DNA of 64,000 nt from Aulostomus chinensis (taxonomy: Eukaryota; Chordata; Actinopteri; Syngnathiformes; Aulostomidae), in assembly GCA_037954235.1 (NCBI GenBank), contig JBBMOA010000013.1:18053001-18117000 (forward strand), written 5' to 3'. Position numbers and translations under genes: made by a program. Numbering within the stretch: position 1 is the first letter of the stretch; the number at the start of each line of letters is the position of its first letter. Below the pieces are notes generated by a model. That model worked only from the letters and a program-made list of their open reading frames with translations, made no database searches and was not told where the DNA came from. Positions 48,321 to 60,090 of the stretch are shown piece after piece.

Positions 48321-49280
48321 GCCAACTTGTACCCAGAGTATTATGTAACAGTTATGAAAGTGTCCTAAGTCCCAGGTACACTTAACGCATTTAGAGTCTT
48401 AGGGGTAATTCGAGCACTGATACAAACCCTCCTGGCTGTATGACTACAAAAACTATGTCAACAACATTTTATTTATTATAACTTATCATTTATATGTCTC
48501 TATCACTGCCTCATTAGGGCACTACGAGATGCCTATAATTGTAGAATTTAGTGTATTAAAGTTTGATTTTGGCTTGACTAGCATGTCAGACAGTTTTGAG
48601 AAGGAAAAAAACCTAATAATTTTATAGCCCTAAAGTATACCTATATATAGTGTTGGGTGGGCCTCTCACGCAGTTGCTCTGTTTATAATCCAGCTCTGCC
48701 CTACAAGACAGAAACAGCACAGAAGTGTATAGTCTACTTGTAGGATGTCATGAATGAGAAAATAAGTTACTCAAAAGTTCCATTGCTAACCTTTTCAAGC
48801 TTTCATTCACGCATCTCAGGGTTTGCTGTCAGGGCTCAGAGTTCACTCGAACTCTGCACCTTTACAGAGTGATTGGACACATCCTGACGGGGCAGGGGGA
48901 GCATACCTTACAGGAGATTCACAGATGCTGGGTGCTGTTATAGGGTTAAGTCTGTCGTGCTTAGTCTTTAGGACTTTATGTAGAATCAAATGACGCCACA
49001 GTTTAGAGCAGAGGCTTGAAACTAACTCTTCTAAAATGAGGTTGAACTTAAATGCTGTAGTAGCCGTAATAGTGGCCAGGCCCGAGTATATTAATCCTTT
49101 TGGATTATTGGAACCTGAAAAGAACTGAACAATTTTTTCAACAACTTACATATTTCCGACCCATTTCCCTCGTACAGTTTGGAAGAGTCAGTATAATCAT
49201 GAACACCTAACATCAGTAATTTTCCGATATAACATGCAACTCTTTATTTGACCCGTGTACACTGATTGATCTGAATTAAA
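48321..49280. other. intergenic, no gene seen
   Basis: No open frame of note, no RNA gene and no recognised repeat. Confidence 0.5.
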
Positions 49281-49289
49281 TCATGGTGT

Positions 49290-49680
49290 ATCCACAACAG
49301 CGACTGGACACAACTGCTATGAACTTGGCATTCCAGGACAAAGTTCAATTTTTACAGCTGAGGCTCGAGCCTTGGTCATAGCAATGGAATACTAAGACAG
49401 AAGCAAACAACAGAACTCTTTCATTTTTACAGACTCAAGGTCGTGCCTCCAGGCTCTTGAGCTTTCAAAGATTGATAATCCCATCATTGTCTACATTTTA
49501 GACAAAACAGAGTGCAAGAAAATCAGAAATTTAACACTATTTTCCGTCTAATTCCTGGTCATATTTATCTGAAAAAACAGGCAGTGAGATCCCACGTCGG
49601 GTTAATCTCTGAGCCCCGGAGCTCAGACCTGCCCTGGCCTCTTAGGTTTCAATGTAGCTGCAGAGAGACTGGAACAGAAT
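49290..49680 (+). pseudogene. RNase H fragment of a non-LTR retrotransposon
   Basis: A decayed frame reads N-C-Y-E-L-G-I-P, F-T-A-E-A-R-A-L-V-I-A-M-E-Y, then (after a stop) F-I-F-T-D-S-R-S-C-L-Q-A-L-E and I-D-N-P-I-I-V-Y-I-L-D-K. This is the RNase H domain of I/Nimb-type LINEs. The catalytic E in A-E-A and D in T-D-S are visible. At least two in-frame stops show it is dead. The element is heavily truncated; a GAATGAAATGAATG stretch near 49676 may mark its 3' end. Confidence 0.72.
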
Positions 49681-49699
49681 GAAATGAATGAAATAAACT

Positions 49700-52590
49700 C
49701 TCCCATCATGACGAGATCTTAACATTGTATTCAAACTAGATATGATTAAGAGTATCAGGTGTTGTATTGGTCATTCAGGGCTTAACTGTGTTTTATTGTA
49801 TTAAAGGCTGAAGAGCAATCATTATATCTTGTAGTTCTGGTGAACTGAAGTCTGAATGTTGGCAGGTTTGAATAAGAGAATTTGGCTTTATTTGAATATT
49901 TTCACACAAAAAAATATCAGGCAATGGAATTGCTGAGGAAATCAGTTAGAAATTATGTATAATTCTCTTGCACCAAGGAAAAAAATGTCCGTGTATTTGA
50001 AAGAACGGTGAACTGTTACACCCTGAAGGATTTTTTTTTCCCACCCAGGTTTGCCACAAACATCCACAGGGATGTGAGAGTGAATTGAGAAAATTCTGTA
50101 GGTCAAAGGTCAATGTCACCACACATGAGGACGAAATCACATGGAATTGTAAGAGAACATTTCTTCAGATTTCCCACTAATTGTCTCCTGGGAGGACGAA
50201 CTGGTCAAAGGTCACTGTGACAGCCACATATCATGGAGTTGTTGTTTTTTTTTTTTCTCAACACATAATGAACTCATTCTTTCCAAAATACTTCCAATAT
50301 ACTTCCACCCACTCAATTCTCTTAGTAACTTTCTGCAGTACTCACATCTGCAATATTTATCTTTGAACGCCTTCATGGCTTCAAAGATGACTCCATAAAT
50401 GTGAGGTCATGTCTAGTTTCACTTACCAAATACCGGCTCAAGATTTTGAGGCCAGACCAGTGTAAACCAAACATCAGCTTATCGGTGGGCATCCACAACA
50501 TCTGAAACAATTTTGGAGCTCTCTACAGGACCATCAAAACAGCCGGAAGAATCAAAGGAGCTTTGGCCTGCAGCTAATTTTGAAAACATTTTTTGGCCAT
50601 TTACCAATCCAACTATTCACACATTGTTATAATCTCTTGGTTCACTATTGCTCCCAGCGTTGCACAATGTTAGATTTTGACATTCGATAATTTGGTTGGG
50701 CGGGATGTTTTTCGGTTTGTTAAGTACAGGCAACAAAAGTTATTTGTTGTGTGTGCGCTAAAAGTCACTCTTGTTCGCTCAACTTCTACAGGTATTACGC
50801 TCCACACTCCTCTGACACTGACAAAACACTTGCTTATCTCGTGTGCCTAGATTCAATTCGTACAACTTTATTTATTTGGTATAGTAATTGCTGAATGGTT
50901 GAGAACGTTAGGTGCAGTCTACAGGATTAAGGTGGATGTTGCATTTGCTGGTCAGTTCAGATTCACAGGAAGAGTTTTGTTGATTTTTGTCAAGTGACCC
51001 GTCCCAATATACTGAAACTTTATTATTGATATTGTGTTATTAATAGATAACTCCAGTTTGAATAAATATAACTTAATATCCACATATGTTTGGCATGTTT
51101 ATTGTATGTATAATTCATATGTACTGGATCAGGGAAGAAAACCCAGTGTTTCAGAAACTGTATCGATGTAGCTGAAGCTAATTTCCAAATGGACTTTGAT
51201 TGTCAGGGAGTTATTAAAATTATATGTCACAGTTTAAATTCAGTGCATGTAATTATCAACCACGAATTATGACATCCATGACAACACACAAACAAACAGA
51301 TAAACAAAACAAACATAACAATACAAACCACAAAACATTTATGTCACTTGAGTGCATAGACAACAACAAGCTGATGTTTCAGGATTATAGACCTTCAAGG
51401 CCTCACTGTTCTAGAAAATGTTTTCTGCTTTTGTGTTGTGTAAAGGATGCCAGAATAATCCGAAAATAATGTAAAATGTGTCTCACAGATAGTGCTGCTA
51501 TAGTTTCACACACCAATAGCTGTGCATTTTTTACAGTTCAATCTCTCAAGGATCATCTGTGAGACGTGGATGACTCAGGTTCAGGGCATCTTGACGTGGG
51601 AGTGTGTAATGAGAGTGGACCTGCTGAGAACAGAAAACACCTTCTATTCAAGCTCATGTCTCAAAGGAGTCTTTAGTCAAACACTCTACTGTCATACAAT
51701 GAAATGTAGTCAAGTCATTTACTTGCACTGTGTGATTTATAATTGTTATCATTGTCAAATGTCTGAAAAAAAAGCCATTACACAAAATGAGAAAGGGTGT
51801 GACATCCTAGTGACGTGGTTAACTGTATTTATTTATCACGTCTTGCTCCGACCATGACCTGCATACATGCTAAATAGAATTCATCACTTTTTTAAAAAGT
51901 AATTTGAAAGTGTGATATATTTGATACGTGTAAATAGTCTTTCTGCACAATGAGACTGACCTATCAATTAAAAAAAATATTTTTGATGCCATAAGATGCT
52001 GCCCTGTGATCCAGCAACCTCTATGTATCTGTATTCACAGTTCTGAAAAGTAGGTCTATTCATTTTTGTAGTTTCATCAAACGTGTATTCCCTAAAGGGA
52101 GAAAACCAGGCTGCAGGAGACCAAACAGGATCATACATTAATGGAAACAGCTGTTACAGTTTTAACATGTTGCATCCTCCTCTGAAGATTAATATTTTGT
52201 GTCTATTTGTACCCTTACATATTTGTAAGGGGGAAAACTAAAAGTTACATCACCAGGTCCTGTGCCAATTTTGGATTTTGAGGAGATAATTCCAACTCAT
52301 GATGTATGCTGAGTTGCCATGGTGATATTCTCCATGACAACTGAGCAACTCGACTGCTGGATACAAACTTTCATATGAGGTATGCTGCTTTTGTGACCCA
52401 AAATCTGGTGTCTCCGCCTCTGAACCACAATATTTCTGTTTTTGACTGATATCTTTTCATGAATTGTTGTGAAATGAAGCTTCTAAATTTTCACAATACA
52501 TAAAATTTAACGCTTTTAATCGTAATTCGCAATCGGTACAGGTTTCTGTATTATTTTTGATAGGGATTTGGGAGGAATAGATCTCATTTA
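49700..52590. other. intergenic, no gene seen
   Basis: A+T-rich spacer between foxo4 and ubl3, which are divergently transcribed from this space. Short open frames here show no recognisable domain. Confidence 0.5.
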
Positions 52591-53420
52591 ATGGTCTTAC
52601 TCGTACTGGACTTTAACTCCCAGGAGTCTTTGCGCTTGTTTTCTTGTGTTTACAATCAGCTGACATCCGGTGTCTTCCCGTCCATTAGCCGACGATACCC
52701 ACATCCAACGATTTCCATCTTCATTCGATATTTTCCTCATGAAAATCGCTTCCCGTTGATTCGGTAACTCAACTGAATGCAAACTCTCTTCATATTCATC
52801 AGATGCAGGTGAGGTCGACCGGAGAAAGGTTGATGTTTTGCGTTTTAGTTAGCCAGGCCAGCTCACAGCTAGCCAGCGATAGCAGGTTTGCCATAAGCTA
52901 ACGCTGACATTTCCATTAACCTGCCCTCTCTAAGCTCAGTTTTTGATTCTAGCCAGGATTTACAGTGTTTCTAATCTAGAGGTTAGTTTTCTATCGATTT
53001 TAAATCGTAATCATGTATGATAGTAGTTATGATACTGGGATTTAGCTCAAGTGAACGTTAGCCCACTGGTATTTAACGTCAACCTAATTGCTACCAAATG
53101 ATAATATTTGCTTGTCGTTAATTTCATGCTACGTTAATTATGTCAGCTAATTACTCCGCGGCTGAGTGTGCGCAGTGTTAACTGAGATTGTGGAGGCTAA
53201 TGGTTAGAGGGTTAGGTGTTGGTGTTGTGCTAGCTGTTAGTGACATGCTAGCTTGGCGGATAATACATCATGTGCAGTGCAGTTGTGGTGCCAGGCTGTG
53301 GCAAGATGTCTCACAGTGTTTGTGTTGTTTGTTCAGGGCTCTGGCCCCGTCCCCAGCAGCTGAAGCACACCAGTCCTGTCCTCTCTGCTCCGCGTCCACT
53401 ACCTGCCACCTCCCTGAGCC
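52590..53420 (+). promoter_or_regulatory. ubl3: ubl3 promoter and 5' UTR region
   Basis: Upstream of the ubl3 ATG, with scattered CpG and several GCTAGC-like motifs. The transcription start cannot be placed. Confidence 0.4.
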
Positions 53421-56400
53421 ATGACCACCCAGAGGGATCTAGACATGGTGAGTGCACCACATATGAGCTCATTATTTAATAATTACCGGTAAAGATTTGA
53501 CAGCGTTGTATGGCTGCATATGGGATTTTCATGGCAGTAATATTGCATTATTATTTTCTTAATTTAAAATAATTGTTTTTTGGTGAGGGGGTGGGGGTCA
53601 TGGATTAGCCAATGTACATAAACATTTAGCTGAGGCGGTAACTGCTTTTGCTGTGAACACCATCTGTCTAATCTCAGTTAAAACGTTGCCCTACTTTCCT
53701 TTCAAGGTTTAGACTCCAATTGATTGCACCCTTGTTGTAAGTCCTGACCGCAGCCCCACCCACCAGTGGAATGGACACTACACATCTGAAATACATAGAT
53801 TACAAATAATATCATAAGCCATGCTGGGAGTTCCGATTCAAAATCAAGTTTATCAATGTCACGTGGTTTTCTGGCATTAAATATTTCACTTCCTAATATG
53901 TATTGGACAAGAAAATGTGCATTTTGAAGCCATATTTCCAAAGACGCTCGTTTTGATTCTTAGAGGATCAACAAATAAATGCAAATCAAACACCAGAATT
54001 TATAATTCTGCATTTAGGTGTTATCCTGTTTAATTACTGTGAAAATGAGGGAAGCAATTGATTCAGAAGCAAAAGTTAATTAATTTTGACACACAGGGTT
54101 AATTTATGTATCTACAATAAGTTTAATAACGAGCACATTTTTCCATGCTGTTGTACAATTTATCGCTGTAAAGAGCTGCTGCCTCTTTGTTATTAAATCC
54201 TTTTTCAATTGACTGTCTTTACATTTAGGGCTCGTGATCTGACAAAGCAAGCAATCTCATATCAGTTCGCACTATGGAGAAAGAAACATGGCTTCTTTTG
54301 TTTGTTTCAGTCAGGCTTGTATATAATCTGCAATCTTTTGTCGGGTTTCCATCCAATTGTCTTGGAAATTATGAGTATGTTTTCAGGGTTTGTCTGCAAA
54401 AGCAATGTTCATTTCTGCTTCCTCTATTTATTTGACTATTGAGACATGTGTGCAGATTTACTTTTTTTCCCTCTCTCTCTCTCAGTTTTACAGAGCCAGA
54501 CATTTTCATTTCCTCATTCAGTCTTAAACGCATCCTAATTTGTTTCTCAGACTTTCTAAATGTGGTGCTTTCATGCACATCAGTCATTTTTTTAATATTG
54601 TTTTTTGCCTGCACGGTCAAATATTACACCTTTTCAGAACAAATGTGACCTGCTTGCAGCTGGAACCTATTATACATGTCAAGGAGGAATGTGATGGCTT
54701 TTGTTCGTGTGCTTGCTTTTAAGCAGGATAAATCAAAAAGCTGCCGTTGGGTTTTGACAAAATTCGTGAGAAAGCTTGAACTTTGCTGGAATATTCAATT
54801 AGATACATCATTCGCAAAAGCTGTTACCACTGACAAAAGCGTTGTCATCCACATCTGACAACCTGCGTCAGGGAAGAATCCACAAGCAGGTTGAGTGCTA
54901 GTTTGTTACTAGCAGCTTGACTGGAGCCCTAGCTGGACTGGTGATGTTTTGGGGAAACCTAACCACCATCAAGACTGGATAAGCCTTCGACCGCTCTGTT
55001 AACTTGTCAGAAGGTAAATTCTGGTTGTGTTTTAAGGATTTAATGTCTGTCTTTGGATTGGAAGACCTAAAGGACATTTGTGATGCAGGATGTTGCCATG
55101 GGTGACCTGGCAGATTTGACTTTGTTTTCATTTTACTGGGGGTGAAAGGCGCAGGGGGGGGGGGGGGGGGGGAAGCCCGTTAAAGATGACATGGGTTTGT
55201 AACCCCACATTGAGGTTATTCAGTTCAGTGGGGGGAGGGGAGCGTTAAAGACCACAGAGGGAGGATTGTATTTGTAAACAGATCAGAGAGTGGGCTTGTC
55301 CCGCCCTGACGTCACACCTAGTGGCTAAGTCTCTTTGTTCTACCCCTGTGATATATGACACAAGGAAAGTTCCTCTTCCACCTTTTTAAGAAGGGCAAAT
55401 GTCGGTCGGGGGGGGGGGGTACGTGTGTGTGGGGGGGTTAATCTCATCAATCAGTTTGGTCCCCTGATTAGAGATTTTCCATCAGAAAGATTTGAATAAT
55501 GGGATGCTTTTTCTTCCAGAGTGAGTCGCAACATGATTGATTCATGTATTAATAAGGACCAGTACTTGCAGCGGCATATATTAGGTGACTCAGAACCAAG
55601 GACGGATCAATAATTTAGGTCTGAATGATGTTTCAGCCCTGACCATCAGCTCACCATGCATAAAATATAAAGTGGACTAATGACGATATGAAGCTTAATC
55701 CATTGAACTAGCAAGCAAAGCCTGAAGTTCGAGCCACATTCATCAGAAAACGTGTTGCAGCCATCTTCACATTTTCATTTGATTTCATTGTTAGTTTGCG
55801 CACAAAGAACACGAGTGAAAACACATCACGTTAAAAAACACTACAGGTCGTAAAAAGGTTTTACGATGGAAAAGTTGGTGTATCGATAAACGCTAACGCT
55901 GTTCTGTCTTCTTTTATAGGGTTTCAAGAACACAACCCTCATTGGCATAACATTAGTATATGGAAACATGCATAACATCATGTTTTATTATGCAGGATTT
56001 CTGAAGATTTGGTTACAATTTGTGATACATTTGGATGGAAACCCAGTTACCGCAAAGTGCTTTGAGGACTGCTAAGGAAGAGAACATTCCCTTAACATCG
56101 GCTAGCAATACCTTTTAAGTTCCAATGACATGAAAGAAAAGTGCTTCCATCTGACTTTTTAAGGACATTGATAAGATATCATTTTCTTAAGAGTTAAAAT
56201 GTTTTGTAAGAGGTTAAACATTTACTTGGCAAGAGATTTTGGGATATTTTTAGAGCGTGTAGTTGTCGATCTTTTGTGTCACACATGGATTTAATGGTGT
56301 TACTGTAACAGTTAGAAATTCAGCGTGTGTTAGATAAGATATGTTAGTTATTTTTACCCAGATTAATTTGTGTAGTTGCCCAAAGGCACATTAGCAGGAA

Positions 56401-57674
56401 GCCCCACTGTGAGAGATCCTCCCACACACATATGCACAGTCCCCCTGGCAGCTACGCACTGGCCATGTAAATTTAATAACATGGCCCAGAGCTGTCTGGG
56501 ACACCTGGGGTTATCGCATTAGGCCGACAGCCCGGAGAGGAGCTTGCAGCACCCTGGAACTAAAGGGCCAGTGTTCTCCCCCTCAGCCCCACCCTTATCT
56601 GTTGTTGCGTCTGGCACCAGGGGCTCATTTCAGTGTAAGCCCTCAGTGAATGAAGTCGCCCAGTCAAAGGGTGGAAATCTGCTGTGGATAAATCTAATTG
56701 GACTGGAATGCCCGTCTCTGAGTGTCACCTCGTGTCTGAGGAGGTTAGAGGAAGTGGAGGGATTCAACCACAACTCATTTCTATGGAAGTTTGGTGTTTG
56801 TTTTGGCTGATGAATGGACCCAGATGCTTTATGCTCTTGATTTGGTGTTGCAGGTGCACCTCCGCCTTATCCTGGTCAGTGGAAAAACGCAGGACTTCAC
56901 TTTCTCCCCAAATGACTCGGCCACAGACATCGCCAAGCATGTGTTTGAAAACTGGCCGGCAGGTACGTTTGGATTCAACATCATTACGTCACATATATTT
57001 AACAGTCAACCTCTTTACTATAATCCCTCTGTTTGTTTACAACATGCACAGGTGTATTTGTCACTTTCTTCACATCAATGAAAATCATCGTTTTTCCTTT
57101 GCTGCTGCTGATTTCATGTCATTGTTTGTATCAAAAGTATTTGTTAACCTGACGATGATGATGATGATGATGATGATGATGCTCCTCTCTGGCTAACAGG
57201 ATGGGAGGAGGAGAGGGTGAGCAGCCCCAGCATACTGCGCCTCATCTTCCAGGGCCGCTTCCTTCATGGCAACGTTACCCTGGGAGGTACGACCACCACT
57301 AGCACACCATCTTCTTACTGTGTTATTTAGCCTGTTTTTTTATCAATGCGCTACTGATCAAACAATTTTATTTGTTTGATTTTTACTCTCTATGATTGTC
57401 TTCGATTTGTGGCATATTATATCAATTCGGTTATATCAAGTACTGCTTCGCAAGCACCCAGGAATCAGGGTTCTATGAATGCGCCCCACCAGTCGAAATG
57501 CTAAACAAACCAAAAGGAAAACACGCTTTCACTAGTTTGAACGAGTCGCTCAGTCACTTTCCCAGGAGCTGAACTTTGAACCTGCTTAAAGAGAATTTAC
57601 TGCGTACTGGTAATTACCTTTGTGAGTCTGGACCGCTCAGTAAAGTATGTTAAGCCTGTCAGGTGAACAGGCTG

Positions 57675-57724
<50 letters not shown>

Positions 57725-58670
57725 CAGGGCACTCATTGTATTAACAGTGATTAGCTTAAAAGAAGTAGTAGGCGCTAAACAGGTATAACAGATGCAGGAT
57801 ATTACAGAGTGCATTTGTCGGAGTGCCAGGTGAGATAATCGTTACTGGCAGAGTCAAGATATCTGCCTTCACCTCGTGGTCTTTATGAGGCAAACAAGCA
57901 GTTCAGTCTTACCGGAGCTCTGTTGGCAGTAAAGAGAAGCTGGTCTGATGTCTTTAATCTCAGGAACATCTTGACCTCGTGGACACAAATCCGCACCGTA
58001 CGTGTTGTGCGTTTACCCTCAACAACTGGACTTCAGCAGACGGGCCGGTTCAGAGTCAAGTGGTCCAAAAAAAAAAAAAAACCTCCGAGAAGCTTTGTTT
58101 TTCAGGTCGAATTTGCTGTAATTCTTTGATATTTGACCTTGACATCCCATCAAGAACATCATGATTGTACGTATTTTTGAGAATTGTCACATCTACCATG
58201 GAGGTCTCAATAGTTCTGGAAAGATGTTTGTGCTCTTTTTTTATGTAATTTTACTCATGTTCATATATTGTTTCACGACAGCAACCGCAGCAAAATTAGG
58301 AAGACATCCAATCACACTGTGTTATTTCCTTGTTCAAAGCTCTGAAACTGCCTCCGGGCCGAACAACCGTCATGCACTTGGTTGCCAGAGAGACTCTTCC
58401 AGAGCCCAACTCTCATGGTGAGGAAATCTGAACAGCAGCGTATCTATCATGACCAGGACTAGATGTTGTGTATGTGTAAATCTGTTCTTCCCATTCTTGT
58501 ATACTGGGACGGTGACAGGTTAATACAACTGTGTGTGTAAACTCGTACACAGACTGTAAAGTAATCAGTGTTTCAGCCGATGTCTCACTTGATACCTCTG
58601 CTGTCCTTTCTTTGTAGGTCAAAGAAACAGAGAAAAAACCACAGAGAGCAACTGCTGCCTCCTCTTGTAG
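53421..58670 (+). CDS. ubl3: UBL3 membrane-anchored ubiquitin-like protein
   Basis: Five coding exons, 53421-53447, 56854-56962, 57200-57286, 58340-58417 and 58618-58670, join in consistent phase to give 117 residues, exactly the human UBL3 length. UBL3 (MUB) is a prenylated ubiquitin-fold protein of membranes that promotes protein sorting into small extracellular vesicles. The core matches human nearly throughout: L-R-L-I-L-V-S-G-K-T, F-S-P-N-D-S-A-T-D-I-A-K-H-V, L-R-L-I-F-Q-G-R-F-L-H-G-N-V-T-L-G-A-L and T-V-M-H-L-V-A-R-E-T-L-P-E-P-N-S. The end is S-N-C-C-L-L-L (human S-N-C-C-V-I-L). It is a CAAX box with a final Leu, which favours geranylgeranylation, plus the adjacent cysteine. The first nine residues (M-T-T-Q-R-D-L-D-M) differ from human M-S-S-N-V-P-A-D-M but have equal length and the same junction. 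There is no Gly-Gly end, as expected. Confidence 0.96.
53448..56853 (+). other. ubl3: ubl3 intron 1
   Basis: A 3.4-kb intron with no other exon seen. It contains a 19-base G-tract at 55154-55172 and further G-tracts at about 55230-55245 and 55408-55438. Confidence 0.6.
55154..55172 (+). repeat. poly(G) tract
   Basis: Nineteen consecutive G, followed 250 bases later by two more G-runs. This gives a G-quadruplex-prone stretch in ubl3 intron 1. Confidence 0.95.
57154..57181 (+). repeat. (GAT)n before the ubl3 exon 3 acceptor
   Basis: Nine GAT units end 19 bases before exon 3 of ubl3 and occupy the usual branch-point interval. The pyrimidine tract (CTCCTCTCTGGCTAACAG) follows directly. Confidence 0.9.
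57675..57724 (+). repeat. (CT)n-(CA)n compound microsatellite
   Basis: About 13 CT units run into about 12 CA units in ubl3 intron 3. Confidence 0.97.
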
Positions 58671-60090
58671 AGCAACAGGAAAAAAAAAAAACGCCCTCTC
58701 AAACACACAGACACATATATAAATATATATATACACACACACACACACACACCCATACACATGCAAACACTCCCTCTCTCGTCTGTCGTCATGTCAGCTG
58801 TGGATTCAGAATAAATCACAGGAAGTCTGGTCGGGGCCGTCAACTGCTGTGGTTGAACTCTCGTCCTATCTGAGGCTTGTTTGTGCCAATTTATTCACCC
58901 CAAACCTTTTTACTATATTGGCAGAGATAGTTTCAACATCATGACTTCAAAAAGTAAGGTTTTCCCTCGAGGACCTGTTTACTGCTGGACATGCAGAGCT
59001 GAGGGAGCCGGGATTCTTCATGGATACAGAAGTCCTAACAAGGATGCGAGGGCTATAACCTTCCCCTACTAGTCACGTGGATGTCTCCCCAGGTCTTACT
59101 GAATGGTATTAACCCCTTTGTTGCACTTATCCAGCTTAATGGCAAGTGTTTATTGTTATTCACCCTCATACGCTCTTCTTTCGCCATGGAGTTTTTATGT
59201 TTTTGTTGGTCAGAGGAACAGACCTTAATTCCCCCACATGGTAGAAAATGTGCCATCCTCCTCATTTCTGCCTCTCGTTAACTGAACTGTCGGGTTGGCA
59301 CCAGTGGCCTCAGTGCCGTTAAATCCATCTATTAGTTCCTGACAGTGGACCAATAGAGGAAAGACATTTACTAGAAGGGCTGCGCCAACACCTGCAGGAC
59401 ATCCAGCGCTACAAGGATTCCCAGCGAGCCTCTTTAGGATGGATATTTGGATGTTCCTGTGCCCTCCGGTGCTGTGTTTGCACCCTCAGCTGTGACATTA
59501 TTGACTACTCTGTCCATGCTCTGTCGATAACGGGAGCGGAGGCAGCAGGCCAGTTACACGCAGACAGAAGAGGCGGTTGAAGATGGCAGGGAGGAGCGAC
59601 TCCCTGTACTGGACATTAAGGCGAGGCAGTGGCGGCAAGAGTTTAACGGAAAATTGTGGTGTTTCACCTCCTTTTCATTTGAATGCTGTCTTTACTTCTT
59701 GTTTGCCTTTTATCGTGGAACTCCGTGATATCATTAATATTGAAATTTAAATATCAATTTTTATCTTGTGTATAGGCATTTGTTCAGTTTTTGTGTGGGT
59801 GAGTTTGTGTGTGAGTGTGTCTGAGGCTGTGTGACGCACGTGGCAAACTAGTGAGGGTATAAGGTCTTTAAAAAATAAAAAGGTGGTGCACTGGGAGTGT
59901 CGATGGGCTGCGGTTTCTTAAGAAACAGTAGGAAACCTTTTGATTCCTTCCATTGAGTGTCCTTTGGTTTGTGTTTTTGTCAATGTCACTGCTATGAAGT
60001 TTAGTCAGTATGAATAAATGTACAAACTAAAATGCAATGTGGTCTATATTAAAGCTTGTATGATAAATTAATAAATCTTTAAATAATGCA
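58671..60090 (+). other. ubl3: ubl3 3' UTR and flank
   Basis: Noncoding. It starts with an A-tract and a TA/CA microsatellite (about 58680-58757). The AATAAA at 60012-60017 is the best candidate poly(A) signal, giving a 3' UTR of about 1.35 kb; a second AATAAA lies near 60070. Confidence 0.55.
60012..60017 (+). terminator. ubl3: candidate ubl3 poly(A) signal
   Basis: AATAAA followed by TGCAATGTGGTCTAT, a moderate GT-rich element. Confidence 0.45.

Noticed and set aside
56684..57196. 170-residue open frame on the + strand
   Set aside because: It covers ubl3 exon 2 in a different frame; the 56854-56962 segment is coding only in the UBL3 frame.
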